Source of the DNA: Nostocaceae cyanobacterium CSSed10_463m
GTDB taxonomy: Bacteria > Cyanobacteriota > Cyanobacteriia > Cyanobacteriales > Nostocaceae
NCBI GenBank assembly: GCA_003556955.1
Contig: PWQB01000112.1
Location: forward strand, 1 to 5,613
Direction: 5' to 3'
DNA: 5,613 nucleotides
The first letter of the stretch is position 1. The number at the start of each line of letters is the position of its first letter. Position numbers and translations under genes: made by a program. Positions 1-5,613 of the stretch are shown piece after piece. Below the pieces are notes generated by a model. That model was not told where the DNA came from. It did no database searches and saw only the letters and a program-made list of their open reading frames with translations.

Positions 1-1044
1 CTTGTTTCTCAGGTTGATTCAGTAAAATCAGCAATAATTCCGCCCCTATTAGGTGCTTCAGTGGCCGAGTTAAGCCTTTGGGTACAGCAGCAGGGACAAC
101 CCGCCTATAGAGGTAAACAACTGCACGATTGGATTTATCATAAGGGTGTGCGATCACTGGCTGATATTTCTGTATTTTCTAAACAATGGCGTGCAGAACT
201 TGCAGAAGTCCCCATTGGACGCTCAACTATACATCATCGTGCGGTTGCACCCGATGGGACGATCAAATATCTTTTAAAACTGGCAGATGGTCAAATTATT
301 GAAACTGTTGGTATTCCCACAGCAAAACGCCTGACAGTTTGTGTTTCAACCCAAGTAGGTTGTCCAATGGCGTGTGATTTCTGTGCGACTGGGAAAGGTG
401 GCTTTACGCGCAACCTCAAAACCCATGAAATTGTTGATCAAGTCTTGACTGTACAAGAAGACTTTCAGCAACGGGTTAGCCATGTAGTATTTATGGGCAT
501 GGGTGAACCGTTATTAAACACTGAGAATGTGTTAAAATCCTTAAAATCTTTAAATCAAGATGTGGGCATTGGACAGCGATCGCTTACCGTTTCTACAGTA
601 GGTATTCGTGGTCGTATCCGTGAGTTTGCCCAACACAATTTACAAGTCACTCTGGCTGTGAGTTTACACGCACCGAATCAAGCACTTCGAGAAGAACTCA
701 TTCCCAGCGCCCGTCCTTATCCCCTGGAAGATTTGCTAGATGAATGTCGGGAATATGTGGAAATCACCAGACGACGCTTATCTTTTGAATATATCCTGCT
801 GGCTGGGTTTAATGACTTGCCAGAACACGCCATGCAACTAGCGAAATGTCTGCGGGGATTCCAAAGCCACGTCAATTTGATTCCCTACAACCCCATTAGT
901 GAAGTTGATTATAAGCGCCCTAGTAGCGATCGCATTCAAGCATTTGTTAACATTCTCAAACAACAAAACACTGCCGTAAGTGTCCGTTATTCTCGTGGAT
1001 TAGAAGCCGATGCTGCTTGTGGACAACTACGAGCCAGTAAATAA
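1..1044 (+). CDS. rlmN: RlmN, dual-specificity 23S rRNA/tRNA adenine-C2 methyltransferase (5' end outside window)
   Basis: Radical-SAM enzyme of the RlmN/Cfr family. Known members methylate C2 of A2503 in 23S rRNA and of A37 in some tRNAs, acting in the cytoplasm on translation fidelity. Seen here: an N-terminal [10 protein letters not shown] segment; the [4Fe-4S] motif CX3CX2C with cysteine codons at 361, 373 and 382; the SAM-binding GMGEP at 496-510; STVGIRGRI and SLHAPN further on; and the C-terminal AACGQL, whose cysteine (codon 1018) matches the methyl-carrier cysteine of E. coli RlmN. The frame is open from base 1. The 20 codons before the GTG at 61 read like the usual cyanobacterial N-terminus (ending PPLLGAS), so that GTG is probably a valine and the true start lies left of the window. 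A HIP1 octamer sits at 576-583 and another at 926-933, as expected for resident cyanobacterial DNA. The gene converges on the small zinc-ribbon gene across a repeat-filled gap. Confidence 0.96.
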   Translation, partial: LVSQVDSVKSAIIPPLLGASVAELSLWVQQQGQPAYRGKQLHDWIYHKGVRSLADISVFSKQWRAELAEVPIGRSTIHHRAVAPDGTIKYLLKLADGQIIETVGIPTAKRLTVCVSTQVGCPMACDFCATGKGGFTRNLKTHEIVDQVLTVQEDFQQRVSHVVFMGMGEPLLNTENVLKSLKSLNQDVGIGQRSLTVSTVGIRGRIREFAQHNLQVTLAVSLHAPNQALREELIPSARPYPLEDLLDECREYVEITRRRLSFEYILLAGFNDLPEHAMQLAKCLRGFQSHVNLIPYNPISEVDYKRPSSDRIQAFVNILKQQNTAVSVRYSRGLEADAACGQLRASK

Positions 1045-1059
1045 AATTATACTTGTAGA

Positions 1060-1077
1060 GACGCGATTTATCGCGTC
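1060..1077. terminator. Palindrome GACGCGAT-TT-ATCGCGTC after rlmN, possible bidirectional terminator
   Basis: Perfect 8-bp inverted repeat with a two-base centre (a 7-bp stem with a TTTA loop is more realistic), starting 16 bases after the rlmN stop. The preceding bases GTAGA extend it to the start of the GTAGAGACGCGAT repeat that, from memory, is scattered in Nostoc genomes. Here the right arm departs from symmetry after GTCT. It lies between convergent genes, so it could end transcripts from both sides, but there is no clean T-tract. It may simply be a repetitive-element remnant. Confidence 0.4.
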
Positions 1078-1132
1078 TTCTGCGTCCGATTTATCGCGTC
1101 TTCTGCGTCCGATTTATCGCGTCTTCTGCATC
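1064..1132. repeat. Three tandem copies of a 23-bp unit
   Basis: The unit CGATTTATCGCGTCTTCTGCGTC (here split as CGATTTATCGCG and TCTTCTGCGTC) occurs head to tail at 1064-1086, 1087-1109 and 1110-1132. The first two copies are identical; the third differs at one base (A for G at 1130). Each copy repeats the right arm of the palindrome at 1060-1077, so the array looks like local duplication of a small cyanobacterial interspersed repeat. It is GC-richer than the flanking spacer and has no coding potential that I can support. Confidence 0.9.
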
Positions 1133-1145
1133 TTTATTGCATTAA

Positions 1146-1343
1146 TTACACCTGAGAGCTTAATTTTCTTTTAACATTAATACCTGGCGCATAAGCTTCA
1201 ATTACCTTACCAGTAACACTACAACTGATCATTAAGTAATCGCAACTTGGGCATTGTGTCCGAGTTAATTGACTATCAGAAATATAGTGACGCTCTGCAT
1301 CACTGCCACAGTTTGGACAGTGAATTTTTTGGACTGTATTCAT
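1146..1343 (-). CDS. Small zinc-ribbon protein of unknown function (65 aa)
   Basis: The 65-residue protein has two CPxC knuckles, C9-P-N-C12 and C31-P-S-C34, spaced as in a one-zinc ribbon, with a further cysteine at 41 and a basic C-terminal tail (NVKRKL). The ATG at 1341-1343 is preceded on the minus strand by AGGGG (1351-1355) at a 7-base distance, a good ribosome binding site that fixes the start. From memory, near-identical short proteins are common in cyanobacteria and are often labelled 'replication restart helicase PriA' because the ribbon resembles a PriA zinc knuckle. This protein has no helicase domain and is far too short for PriA, so I do not transfer that name. A nucleic-acid-binding or metal-binding role is plausible but unproven. 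It converges with rlmN and diverges from the downstream restriction-modification gene. Confidence 0.8.
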   Translation of the reverse strand: MNTVQKIHCPNCGSDAERHYISDSQLTRTQCPSCDYLMISCSVTGKVIEAYAPGINVKRKLSSQV

Positions 1344-1350
1344 TTTGAAA

Positions 1351-1355
1351 CCCCT
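1351..1355 (-). promoter_or_regulatory. Ribosome binding site of the zinc-ribbon gene
   Basis: Read on the minus strand this is AGGGG, 7 bases before the ATG. It supports the 65-residue start over any longer or shorter choice. Confidence 0.6.
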
Positions 1356-1436
1356 GGTTGTAATTATTTCTTATTTGACCAAAATGAAACTGAAGATAAA
1401 ATCAGAAAAAAATTGGATTTGGTTAAACTTAACAAA

Positions 1437-1454
1437 CAGCCCTAATCTTGGCTG
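1437..1454. repeat. Short stem-loop CAGCC/GGCTG
   Basis: Five-base arms CAGCC (1437-1441) and GGCTG (1450-1454) flank an 8-base loop and are followed by ATTCTTTT. On the plus strand this resembles a weak intrinsic terminator, but no gene upstream on that strand needs one. It may be chance. Confidence 0.2.
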
Positions 1455-1517
1455 ATTCTTTTAAAGAAAATTTTAGATTTGCATTTTTTATGTTTTATAC
1501 ATTATCGTCGTTTTCAG

Positions 1518-1554
1518 ATCAATTTACCATCCCACCTGAGATATATAAATTGAT
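1518..1554. repeat. Perfect 9-bp inverted repeat ATCAATTTA/TAAATTGAT
   Basis: The arms lie at 1518-1526 and 1546-1554 with a 19-base spacer. They are AT-rich, so chance is possible, but nine exact pairs is the longest perfect inverted repeat I found in the intergenic region. It could be a transcript stem or an operator. The right arm overlaps the first copy of the TTGATTTTATG direct repeat. Confidence 0.4.
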
Positions 1555-1583
1555 TTTATGATTACACATTGTTTTTAGAACCT

Positions 1584-1601
1584 TAGTGATCCCCATCACT
1601 A
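1584..1601. promoter_or_regulatory. CRP-like palindrome (AGTGA-N6-TCACT)
   Basis: TAGTGAT-CCCC-ATCACTA is a perfect 7-bp inverted repeat with a four-base centre. It contains GTGA-N6-TCAC, the core of the CRP-family site TGTGA-N6-TCACA recognised by cyanobacterial cAMP receptor proteins, with A and T replacing the outer T and A. It sits 10 bases before a ribosome binding site and a short ORF. It could equally be an RNA hairpin. The match is seen; binding by a CRP homologue is inferred. Confidence 0.35.
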
Positions 1602-1610
1602 TTTCCTTGA

Positions 1611-1616
1611 GAGAGG
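1611..1616 (+). promoter_or_regulatory. Shine-Dalgarno-like GAGAGG ahead of a 13-codon ORF
   Basis: GAGAGG lies 8 bases before the ATG at 1625. It is a far better ribosome binding site than anything ahead of the restriction-modification gene, and suggests that this short reading frame is or once was translated. Confidence 0.4.
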
Positions 1617-1624
1617 TTGATTTT

Positions 1625-1666
1625 ATGGCTATTTCGTCTACTGATGAAAAGCCGTTCTTGTATTGA
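1625..1666 (+). other. 13-codon mini-ORF (leader peptide or stub of a lost gene)
   Basis: The ORF encodes MAISSTDEKPFLY and then stops at TGA. A good Shine-Dalgarno sequence and the CRP-like palindrome lie just upstream, and the GC content drops sharply right after its end. Two readings are possible: a genuine leader or very small peptide, or the first codons of a gene whose remainder was lost when AT-rich foreign DNA arrived. A second short frame (ATG at 1644, stop at 1725-1727, 27 codons) overlaps it and has no ribosome binding site. I recognise neither peptide. Confidence 0.25.
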
Positions 1667-1769
1667 AAAATTAACAGCTATAAAATACTGTATCTTTGGT
1701 AACAGAATTTTTGCTTTTAAGATTTAGTTAATATTTGTTTGGTGAATCAAACCCAATCTGCCATAATTA

Positions 1770-1783
1770 GTATAATATTTTAC
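1770..1783. promoter_or_regulatory. NtcA-like site GTA-N8-TAC
   Basis: GTA at 1770-1772 and TAC at 1781-1783 enclose eight bases, matching the NtcA nitrogen-regulator consensus exactly at the six fixed positions. No TAN3T -10 box stands at the usual 20-24 bases downstream; the nearest, TATATT, begins at 1816 (32 bases). In sequence this AT-rich a six-base match could easily be chance. The site also contains a TATAAT hexamer (1771-1776), so it may instead be a -10 element. Confidence 0.2.
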
Positions 1784-1854
1784 AAATGTTTTAAGTTTTA
1801 ATGATTCAAAAAATTTATATTATAAAAAAGTATTTTGATTTATTTTAAAAACAG

Positions 1855-1872
1855 CTTTATTTGTAAATAAAG
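1855..1872. repeat. Palindrome CTTTATTT-GT-AAATAAAG upstream of the R-M gene
   Basis: A perfect 8-bp inverted repeat with a two-base centre, 23 bases upstream of the candidate extended -10 and 70 bases before the restriction-modification start codon. The position would suit an operator or an UP-like AT element. No controller (C) protein gene is present in the window, and the N-terminal leader of the methyltransferase (7 residues before motif I) is too short to be an autoregulatory helix-turn-helix. Confidence 0.35.
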
Positions 1873-1894
1873 AATATTAAAATTGTTTAAACTT

Positions 1895-1903
1895 TGATAT
1901 GAT
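1895..1903 (+). promoter_or_regulatory. Candidate extended -10 promoter of the R-M fusion gene
   Basis: TGA-TATGAT fits the extended -10 pattern TGn-TATAAT with one mismatch in the hexamer. There is no good -35 box at 17 bases, which an extended -10 can tolerate. Transcription would start near 1910, leaving a leader of about 33 bases before the ATG at 1943. Confidence is limited because the whole region is AT-rich and offers many -10-like hexamers. Confidence 0.3.
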
Positions 1904-1942
1904 ATATAGTCTGGCTGTTTAAATAATGTTTCTTTAATCTTT

Positions 1943-4126
1943 ATGGGGGAAGTCAAATTAAAGTTTGCTGATTTATTTGCTGGTATTGGAGGCTTTAGAT
2001 TAGCTTTTGAAAAAGCTGACTATGAGTGTGTGTTTTCTTGCGAAATTGATGAAGCGTGTCAACAGGTTTACTTGAATAATTTTGGAGAAAAGCCCGAATC
2101 TGATATCAGAAAAATTGCTTTAAAATCTCTACCTTATTTTGATGTTTTAACTGCTGGTTTTCCTTGTCAACCTTTCAGTATTTGCGGACACAGGAGAGGT
2201 TTTCATGACACTAGAGGAACTGTATTTTTTCATATTTGCGAAATTATTGAGCATATTCATCCTCCTGTAGTTGTCTTGGAAAATGTCAAGCATATATTAC
2301 ATCACGATCAAGGTAGAACATTAGAAGTAATACTGTATTCTTTAGAAGATATGGGTTATAAAGTTAACTACGAAATAGTTAACTCTAGAGATTTTGGACT
2401 ACCACAAAATAGAGAAAGAGTCGTATTTGTGGCGACAAAAGACAAGAAATTTAATTTTAAAACTCTTCAAAAATTTCATCCAGTTCCCACGTTAAGAGAA
2501 TTTTTGTGTACTTCAGGAAAGTTTGAATACCTAAACCCTGAAGAATACACCATGATAGATTATCCTAAACAGCAAGCATCAGGTTTAATATTTGTAGGAT
2601 ATCGCAATAAAAGTATTTGGAAAACAGGTGTTAGACCAAATACAGAACATTTATCACGAGTTCATCATCAACCAAATAGAATTTATTCTATAGAAGGAGT
2701 GCATCCAACAATACCTTCTCAAGAGACTTCAGGAAGATTTTTTATTTACATACCAGAAGAAAATGCAGTCCGTAAATTAACGCTTCGAGAGTGTTATAAA
2801 ATTATGGGTTTTCCTGAAGATTTCAAAACTCATCACAATTTAGCAGAGTGCTATAAACAAATAGGTAACTCTGTGTGTATACCAGTAATGTATGAACTGG
2901 CGAATCAAATTCAAAAACAAATTTTTTCACATCAACAGAGGGAAGTAGAAATAGTCAGTCTGAATAAAAATTGTCATTGCAATCAACCCATTCAACTAGA
3001 ATCACATTCGATTATGAATCATCGAGAAAAACTTATACAGATTTATCAAAGCATATCTGAATTAAACATTAATCAAATCGAATTACCCCAAGAATATCAA
3101 GATTATGTTGTGGAGATTAGTAAAAAATGCTTTGCTAGGAAGGCAGTTTATACGGTACTTGTTACTCTTTTAGTACATAAGGTCTTATATCCATCTCAGG
3201 ATATTAGATACCATCAAGTTGATTTACCAGGCGGGTTTTCAGGAAGAACTATAGATACGAAATATATTACTCCTACATTAACAGAGTTAGGTTTACCAGC
3301 AATGGCTGAAAGTGGTTGGTTAACGCGTTCTTTAGAACAACCTTACCCTTATACTTTAAATTATGAGGGTAATATCAGTCCTAAGCCTTTAAAATTAGCA
3401 TTCCTAAATATTATTGATTTTGTGCAGAAAAATCCTGACAAAGCAGAAAATGTTTTAAAATTGCTTCTGAAATTGGTAACTTCAGCCAAAGATAATAATT
3501 TGGTGGAAATCATTAAATTAAGTAATCCAGAAAAATTAGACTTAAAAAGTTTAGTCAATGCTTTAGATGAGCATTTTAATTATAACTATAAAACTGATGG
3601 TGGCTCAAAATTGCCTGTTATTGCTTTCTATGCCATTTATCAAATTTTAGTTAAAGAAATATCTAGATATAATTCCTGCAACCTGAGAAAATTAGGAAGT
3701 CATACGGCTTCTGACAGAACTTCTAACACTGCTGGAGATATTGAAATTTTTGATAAAAATGATCATCTTATTGAAGCGATAGAAATAAAATATGGGCAAG
3801 AAATTACTCTGCAAATGGTTTACCGTGCAAACAATAAAATTATCAAACATAATCCCCGACGATACTACATTTTTGCATCAAAAGATGTTAATCAATTAGA
3901 AGCTAATAAGATTGATGAAGTTATTAAGAAAATTGCATCAGAACATGGATGTCAATTGATTCTGAATGGAATTATGCCGACCATTAAATATTATTTAAGA
4001 TTAATCATGTCTATTACAGATTTTATTGATTTATATTCACGATTAATAGAGTCAGATAATGAAATTCAAAAAATTCACAAAGAGAAATGGAATGAAATTC
4101 TAGGTAAATTAATGATTGAGAAATAA
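1943..4126 (+). CDS. Single-chain type II R-M protein: cytosine-5 DNA methyltransferase fused to a SacI-like endonuclease domain (727 aa)
   Basis: The protein is predicted both to modify and to cut DNA at one site. Residues 8-325 are a complete m5C methyltransferase: motif I DLFAGIGGFR (10-19), motif IV GFPCQPFS with catalytic C75, motif VI ENV (113-115), motif VIII QNRER (155-159), a short target-recognition region (about 165-250), an ETSGRF segment, motif IX RKLTLRECYKIMGFPEDF (277-294) and motif X GNSV (309-312). A polar linker (about 326-357) leads to a roughly 370-residue domain. Its AGDIEIF...EAIEIKYG stretch offers a PD-(D/E)XK core: D599, E614, K616. From memory, this domain's layout (YTVLVTLL near 403-410, a TPTLTELGLP region, then GD...E-x-K) resembles the SacI endonuclease family, whose free enzyme is of similar size. 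The start is the only ATG after the in-frame TAG at 1907, although it lacks a Shine-Dalgarno sequence. AT-rich codons and the absence of HIP1 suggest transfer. The recognition sequence is unknown; GAGCTC is only a guess. Confidence 0.9.
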   Translation: MGEVKLKFADLFAGIGGFRLAFEKADYECVFSCEIDEACQQVYLNNFGEKPESDIRKIALKSLPYFDVLTAGFPCQPFSICGHRRGFHDTRGTVFFHICEIIEHIHPPVVVLENVKHILHHDQGRTLEVILYSLEDMGYKVNYEIVNSRDFGLPQNRERVVFVATKDKKFNFKTLQKFHPVPTLREFLCTSGKFEYLNPEEYTMIDYPKQQASGLIFVGYRNKSIWKTGVRPNTEHLSRVHHQPNRIYSIEGVHPTIPSQETSGRFFIYIPEENAVRKLTLRECYKIMGFPEDFKTHHNLAECYKQIGNSVCIPVMYELANQIQKQIFSHQQREVEIVSLNKNCHCNQPIQLESHSIMNHREKLIQIYQSISELNINQIELPQEYQDYVVEISKKCFARKAVYTVLVTLLVHKVLYPSQDIRYHQVDLPGGFSGRTIDTKYITPTLTELGLPAMAESGWLTRSLEQPYPYTLNYEGNISPKPLKLAFLNIIDFVQKNPDKAENVLKLLLKLVTSAKDNNLVEIIKLSNPEKLDLKSLVNALDEHFNYNYKTDGGSKLPVIAFYAIYQILVKEISRYNSCNLRKLGSHTASDRTSNTAGDIEIFDKNDHLIEAIEIKYGQEITLQMVYRANNKIIKHNPRRYYIFASKDVNQLEANKIDEVIKKIASEHGCQLILNGIMPTIKYYLRLIMSITDFIDLYSRLIESDNEIQKIHKEKWNEILGKLMIEK

Positions 4127-4129
4127 AAT

Positions 4130-5613
4130 TCAAATTTCTGAAGCGGGATGAAAATAATCGTAAATTTCTTGGGCTAACCTTGTCCCAATTCCCGAAACCT
4201 CAGCTAGTTGTGCGGGTGTCGCTTGTCGGATATAATCGACTGAACGAAAATGCCCTAAAAGCTGCTTTTGGCGATGATGTCCTAAACCTGGAATTTCATC
4301 TAAACGCGATCGCTTGAATTGATCACTACGCTGTTGACGATGGAAACTCACTGCAAATCTGTGTGCTTCATCTCTTAAGCGCCTTAATAACTGCACCCCT
4401 GGCTGTTCTGCGTCTGTTTCCAAAGGTTGCGATTCTCCCGGTAAAAAAATCTCTTCTCGCTGCTTCGCTAAACTGACAACGCGCAAGTCTTCTAATAAAT
4501 CCATTTCTTGCAAAACAGAGACAACAGCAGATAACTGACCTTTACCGCCATCAATCATAATTAAATCAGGCCAGTCAGGATTTCCCACCCTGGCTAATTT
4601 GGGATCTCCGCTATACTTGCGAAACCGTCTCTGGATAACTTCCGCTAAACTAGCAAAATCATCTGAATGCCCAGATGTGACTGTGGGATTTTTAATTTTA
4701 TAATGGCGATAATGCTGTTTACCCGGTAAACCATCAATAAACACAACTTGGGAAGCTACAGCATTGGAACCCTGAATGTGAGAAATATCATAACCTTCGA
4801 TACGGTGGGGTAAGTCGGGTAAATCGAGAATATTGGCTAAATCTTGCAATGCTTCATGGTTGCGATCGCTCAATTTTTGCATTCTTTGCAATTCATACTC
4901 AGCATTTCGCTCTACCATCTCAATTAATTCTGCCTTAGTTTGACGCTGGGGAGCTACAATCGTCACTTTTCTTCCCTTGCGTTGAGTTAAAACATCCGCC
5001 AAAATTTCCGCATCTGGTAACTCATGCTGGACTAAAATCTCTGTGGGAATTTCCACAGCATCCGCAGTTTGATAATGTGATTCTAAAACTCGCTGTAAAA
5101 TAGCTCCAGGTTCAGCGTGACTATTTGCAATAAAAGCTAACCGTCCTACCAATTGTCCGGCGCGAATCTGAAATAATTGAATACAGGCGCGTTCTTCGTC
5201 CCTTGCCAGTGCTAAAGCATCTCGTGAAACGGTATCATCTGGTAGGGAAACTTTTTGGTCAGCCGTTAGCGATTTTAACCCAGTTATTTGATCACGAATC
5301 CGCGCCGCCAATTCAAAGTTTAACTCCTCGGCGGCGGTTTGCATTTGGGCTGTGAGAATATCAATCAATTCTTGAGTTCTTCCTTGAAACACCATCGCCA
5401 CTTTATGTACAGTTTTGCGGTATTCTTCCGGTAAAATCAATTGTTGACACACACCCGGACAGCGCCCTAAGTCATAATTTAAGCAAGGACGGTCTTTGAA
5501 CAGTGGCTGAGGTCGTTGTCGTAATGCAAAAATGCGTTTAGATATATTTAATATTTCTCTTAATAAACTTGTATCTGTATAAGGGCCGTAAAACTTATCC
5601 TTGAGTTTACCTA
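4130..5613 (-). CDS. uvrC: UvrC, excinuclease ABC subunit C (N-terminus outside window)
   Basis: UvrC makes the dual incisions in nucleotide excision repair after UvrA and UvrB locate the damage. The 493 visible codons, of an expected 620 or so, hold, in order: the tail of the GIY-YIG 3'-incision domain ([13 protein letters not shown]); the [15 protein letters not shown] cysteine cluster; a UVR helical motif ([15 protein letters not shown]) that contacts UvrB; the RNase H-like 5'-incision domain with [13 protein letters not shown] and [13 protein letters not shown] supplying the D-D-H catalytic set; and tandem helix-hairpin-helix motifs (IPGLG, VSGIG) at the C-terminus. The GTG at 5450-5452 is internal, because the frame stays open and conserved up to the right edge; the start lies beyond 5613. 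HIP1 octamers at 4306-4313 and 4862-4869 mark it as resident DNA. Its stop codon (4130-4132) is 3 bases from the stop of the convergent restriction-modification gene. Confidence 0.97.
   Translation of the reverse strand, partial: GKLKDKFYGPYTDTSLLREILNISKRIFALRQRPQPLFKDRPCLNYDLGRCPGVCQQLILPEEYRKTVHKVAMVFQGRTQELIDILTAQMQTAAEELNFELAARIRDQITGLKSLTADQKVSLPDDTVSRDALALARDEERACIQLFQIRAGQLVGRLAFIANSHAEPGAILQRVLESHYQTADAVEIPTEILVQHELPDAEILADVLTQRKGRKVTIVAPQRQTKAELIEMVERNAEYELQRMQKLSDRNHEALQDLANILDLPDLPHRIEGYDISHIQGSNAVASQVVFIDGLPGKQHYRHYKIKNPTVTSGHSDDFASLAEVIQRRFRKYSGDPKLARVGNPDWPDLIMIDGGKGQLSAVVSVLQEMDLLEDLRVVSLAKQREEIFLPGESQPLETDAEQPGVQLLRRLRDEAHRFAVSFHRQQRSDQFKRSRLDEIPGLGHHRQKQLLGHFRSVDYIRQATPAQLAEVSGIGTRLAQEIYDYFHPASEI

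Larger units (their letters stand above)
1344..1942. other. 599-base intergenic region with a steep AT trough
   Basis: No convincing gene is seen on either strand. Hand counts give about 37% GC in 1561-1660, 25% in 1661-1760, 13% in 1761-1860 and 18% in 1861-1942. The region must hold the promoter of the minus-strand zinc-ribbon gene and that of the plus-strand restriction-modification gene, which diverge from it. It contains several inverted repeats, a 13-codon mini-ORF with a good ribosome binding site, and a direct repeat TTGATTTTATG at 1550-1560 and 1617-1627. No tRNA-like or rRNA-like sequence was recognised. Confidence 0.75.

Noticed and set aside
61..63. GTG as the start of rlmN
   Set aside because: The frame is open back to base 1 and the preceding codons read like the conserved RlmN N-terminus, so the gene is treated as cut by the window edge.
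1064..1132. CRISPR array
   Set aside because: The 23-bp copies are directly adjacent with no spacers between them, and no cas gene is present.
1644..1727. 27-codon plus-strand ORF overlapping the 13-codon frame
   Set aside because: It has no ribosome binding site, begins inside the other short frame, and has AT-driven composition; it is expected by chance.
3361..3558. 65-codon minus-strand ORF inside the R-M gene
   Set aside because: It is antisense to the endonuclease domain, has no recognisable motif, and is explained as a shadow of the real frame.
5450..5452. GTG (minus strand) as the start of uvrC
   Set aside because: The upstream frame to 5611 encodes conserved UvrC sequence (GIY-YIG tail and cysteine cluster), so this is an internal valine.
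1..5613. Absence of GAGCTC as evidence for a SacI-like specificity
   Set aside because: No GAGCTC was seen by eye, but about one or fewer would be expected in AT-rich DNA of this length, so the absence says nothing about specificity.

Overview
The window looks like a piece of a filamentous cyanobacterial chromosome (Nostoc/Anabaena-like). This rests on the Nostoc-like wording of the RlmN, zinc-ribbon and UvrC proteins, on four copies of the cyanobacterial HIP1 octamer GCGATCGC, and on an intergenic palindrome of the GTAGAGACGCGAT type. The genus is inferred from remembered family sequences, not from a search.

Layout, left to right. (1) Positions 1-1044, plus strand: most of rlmN, the radical-SAM 23S rRNA/tRNA adenine-C2 methyltransferase, cut by the left edge. 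(2) Positions 1045-1145: a short gap between two convergent genes, with a palindrome and three tandem copies of a 23-bp unit. (3) Positions 1146-1343, minus strand: a 65-residue zinc-ribbon protein of unknown function. (4) Positions 1344-1942: 599 bases without a convincing gene. They hold several inverted repeats, a CRP-like palindrome, a 13-codon mini-ORF behind a good ribosome binding site, an NtcA-like GTA-N8-TAC match, and an AT trough that falls to about 13% GC. (5) Positions 1943-4126, plus strand: a 727-residue single-chain restriction-modification protein, with an N-terminal cytosine-5 DNA methyltransferase joined to a C-terminal putative SacI-like PD-(D/E)XK endonuclease. (6) Positions 4130-5613, minus strand: most of uvrC, the nucleotide excision repair endonuclease, cut by the right edge.

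The housekeeping genes (rlmN, uvrC) contain HIP1 sites and have moderate GC. The restriction-modification gene and its upstream region have no HIP1 site, are AT-rich, and stop 3 bases before the uvrC stop codon. The simplest reading is a horizontally acquired, self-contained defence gene lodged in the gap beside uvrC. It needs no separate methyltransferase or endonuclease gene, and no controller gene is visible. The fused m5C methyltransferase-endonuclease is the most interesting item here. Its domain architecture is well supported, whereas the endonuclease family and the target site are inference.
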